From: Qipengyuania_B sp965214525 | GTDB lineage: Bacteria > Pseudomonadota > Alphaproteobacteria > Sphingomonadales > Sphingomonadaceae | Assembly (NCBI GenBank): GCA_965214525.1 | Contig: OZ243959.1 | Location: forward strand, 1,302,001-1,366,000 | Length of the DNA: 64,000 nucleotides | Direction: 5' to 3' | Shown: piece by piece, positions 62,271-64,000 of the stretch | Position numbering within the stretch: position 1 is the stretch's first letter | Layout: each line of letters begins with the position of its first letter | Notes under the pieces: model-generated | Told to the model about the DNA's origin: nothing | Databases searched by the model: none | Seen by the model: only the letters and a program-made list of their open reading frames with translations | Made by a program: the position numbers and the translations under genes

Positions 62271-63079
62271 CCGGTGCGCCGCAATCGCAGCGCGGCGAAA
62301 GGCTGTTCCTGCGAGATTTCGGCGGTCCCGATGCGTGCGAGTTCCAACGCCGCAACGAAGGTGGACGCGAGCGCCGAACGCTGCAACCGCGCGTCCATTC
62401 CCGCCGGAAGGAATGCCTCCAATCCTACCCAATCGCGCGTGACGCCCAGCATCGCCGAAACCCGTGCCAGCGCAGCTTCCAGCGTCACGACCGGCCGGTC
62501 GCGCACCAGATGGACGATCGGCTTTGCACGCGCTGCCACTGCGCCATAAGCGCTCAGCAGGCCAAACAGGTCGCATTGCCAAATGGTCTTGCGGTCAATC
62601 CGCAACCCTTCCGGGGCGCCTCGCAGGAACACATCGCGACCGATGCGATCGCCCGCAAGCAGACGCTCAGCGGCTTCGCGCATGGCGTCGAGCCGCTGCA
62701 AACGCCATTGCAGGCGCTGCGCCAACTCTTGCGGACCGGGTTCTTCCCGATCTTCGGAGGGAAGCAACAGCGCCGATTTGAGATAGGTGAGCCAGGCCGC
62801 CATCACCAGGTAATCCGCTGCGAGTTCCAGGTGCAACGTCTCGGCCCGGTCGATATAAATGAGATATTGGTCGACCAGTTCCGCTATGCTGATAGCGCGC
62901 AAATCCACCTTTTGCCGCCGCGCTAGATCGAGCAACAGGTCGAGCGGCCCCTCCCAGCCATCGAGTTCCAGATACAATGTGTCGTCATCCGGCGTGCTCG
63001 CTGCGTCCGGCGTCGGTCCCCGCCGGGCCATGTCATCTGCCGACGCATGCTCGCGCAGAAGAAAACCCTCGTTCGTCAA
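62267..63079 (-). CDS. scpA: Segregation and condensation protein ScpA
   Basis: ScpA is the kleisin subunit bridging the SMC heads. The 270-residue product carries the kleisin N-terminal motif WEGPLDLLLDLARRQKVDL, AELVDQYL and the helical YLKSALLLP block, with a winged-helix end (FVAALELARIG). The TTG at 63079 overlaps the nagZ stop (TTGA); an ATG at 63031 would remove 16 residues that are not conserved, so the start is not settled. Confidence 0.93.
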   Translation of the reverse strand: MTNEGFLLREHASADDMARRGPTPDAASTPDDDTLYLELDGWEGPLDLLLDLARRQKVDLRAISIAELVDQYLIYIDRAETLHLELAADYLVMAAWLTYLKSALLLPSEDREEPGPQELAQRLQWRLQRLDAMREAAERLLAGDRIGRDVFLRGAPEGLRIDRKTIWQCDLFGLLSAYGAVAARAKPIVHLVRDRPVVTLEAALARVSAMLGVTRDWVGLEAFLPAGMDARLQRSALASTFVAALELARIGTAEISQEQPFAALRLRRTG

Positions 63080-64000
63080 GCTTGTATGCCGGCTGCCGCG
63101 AAGAACGCATCGCGTTCAGCGGTCAGCTGTGCGGTTCGGATCGTGTCGGGCGCTGACGGTATCGCGGCGACGACGCGATCCAGCCGCGTTCGGCTTTCGC
63201 CCTGCAATTCGGGGTTGCGCCGGGCGATACCGATCATGTCGTCCATCTTCGCCCAGCAATTCAGCGTCACGTCGCAACCCGCTGCAAGCGCACGTTCGGA
63301 ACGTTCCGGCACAGACCCTTCAAGCGCTTCCATGTCGATATCATCGGTTAGCAGCAACCCGTCGAACCCTATGGCACCGCGGATGATTTGTTCGATGACG
63401 ATGGGCGATTGGGTTGCGGGATGCTCGGCATCCCAAGCGGTGAACCGGATATGCGCGCTCATGCCGAGCGGATGGTCGGCCAGTTTGCGAAACGGCGCGA
63501 TATCGCTTTCAAGCTCATCCGCGCTGGCGTCGACGACGGGCATTTCCTTGTGGCTGTCCACGGTGGCGCGGCCGTGTCCCGGCATGTGCTTCAGGCATCC
63601 GACGACCCCGCCGGCAGCCATTCCTTCGAGCACCGCACGGCCAAGCGCAGCAACCTGCATCGGTTCGTTTCCGAGCGACCGGTCACCAATGGCATTATCG
63701 GTTTCCGGCCTGCGAACGTCGAATGGCGCGTGAAAATTTACCGTAATGCCGCATTCCCGCAATTCCTGCGCCATCGCCTCGGCATTCAGCCGGGCAGCCT
63801 CGATCGCGCTGACGGGCGCGATGGCATATAGTCGGTCGAACGCTTCTCCAGCCGGAAAACGGCTCCATTCAGGCGGCTTCATGCGAGCGACACGCCCCCC
63901 CTCCTGATCGATCGACACGATCAGTTCGTCCCGCCCGTGAATTTTGCGCAGATCGTCGGTCAACGCGCGCAACTGCGCCCGGTCGACGCAATTGCGGTTG
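63076..64000 (-). CDS. nagZ: Beta-N-acetylhexosaminidase NagZ (5' end outside window)
   Basis: NagZ removes GlcNAc from anhydromuropeptides in cytoplasmic peptidoglycan recycling. The gene runs off the right edge, so the first part of the N-terminal barrel is missing. About 308 codons remain: SIDQEGGRVARMKPPEW near the left of the domain, the catalytic histidine loop KHMPGHGRATVDSH, and the nucleophile Asp in LLTDDIDMEALEG. It starts the nagZ-scpAB-tatABC order that is common in alphaproteobacteria. Confidence 0.94.
   Translation of the reverse strand, partial: NRNCVDRAQLRALTDDLRKIHGRDELIVSIDQEGGRVARMKPPEWSRFPAGEAFDRLYAIAPVSAIEAARLNAEAMAQELRECGITVNFHAPFDVRRPETDNAIGDRSLGNEPMQVAALGRAVLEGMAAGGVVGCLKHMPGHGRATVDSHKEMPVVDASADELESDIAPFRKLADHPLGMSAHIRFTAWDAEHPATQSPIVIEQIIRGAIGFDGLLLTDDIDMEALEGSVPERSERALAAGCDVTLNCWAKMDDMIGIARRNPELQGESRTRLDRVVAAIPSAPDTIRTAQLTAERDAFFAAAGIQA

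Overview
The window reads as chromosomal core genome of a high-GC alphaproteobacterium of the order Sphingomonadales, most likely Erythrobacteraceae. Evidence: the linked set cobA-DUF2849-cysI-DUF934-cysH, a class of proline-rich membrane proteins typical of sphingomonads, a GSI glnB-glnA pair, leucyl aminopeptidase followed by an SH3 gene, nagZ-scpA-scpB-tatABC, and a complete division and cell-wall (dcw) cluster without lpxC. I see no insertion sequence, prophage, CRISPR array, plasmid module or replication origin. The genus cannot be decided from this sequence alone.

Layout. 1-1270: end of rarA and a coupled RNase H-like gene. 1298-1373: tRNA-Thr. 1414-6332: queF, then a plus-strand run of a membrane protein, sseA, metC and an MscS channel. 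6388-10641: a small lipoprotein and the sulfate-assimilation operon (siroheme synthesis, sulfite reductase, APS/PAPS reductase). 10852-16964: obgE-proB-epimerase, tRNA-Ala, a lipoprotein, a Bax-inhibitor-type membrane protein and proC. 17016-19029: YbjN and TPR-SPOR proteins. 19152-38028: the dcw cluster on the minus strand, transcribed mraZ-rsmH-ftsL-ftsI-murE-murF-mraY-murD-ftsW-murG-murC-murB-ddl-ftsQ-ftsA-ftsZ, headed by a good sigma-70 promoter and four GGGA repeats at about 10-bp spacing that look like the MraZ operator. 38410-46327: GldG-like lipoprotein, cysK, ferredoxin, AlkA-type glycosylase, S9 peptidase, SDR, phhB, ccmAB. 46324-54981: map, a DUF3298 lipoprotein, leucyl aminopeptidase, SH3 protein, argC, glnB-glnA, a GH24 lysozyme and a DUF1996 protein. 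55087-60000: bpt, ilvA, an exported amidohydrolase and two tandem small acidic-tailed membrane proteins. 60092-64000: tatC, tatB, tatA, scpB, scpA and the 3' part of nagZ.

The genes form three themes: sulfur and cysteine/methionine metabolism, peptidoglycan synthesis with division, and nitrogen control. Genes are tightly packed: 21 neighbouring co-directional pairs share exactly four bases (ATGA, GTGA or TTGA), and these overlaps fix many starts, including several GTG starts.

The most unusual signal is that three genes (murC, murF and the leucyl aminopeptidase) each carry one extra base that breaks the frame, and all three breaks lie in a GTCTC/GAGAC pentamer. Since murC and murF are essential and single-copy here, systematic sequence error is the simplest reading, but this can be tested. 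Other points worth a look are a low-GC mosaic patch inside murD, an SH3 domain that stands without its usual NlpC/P60 peptidase, and the acidic-tail paralogues.
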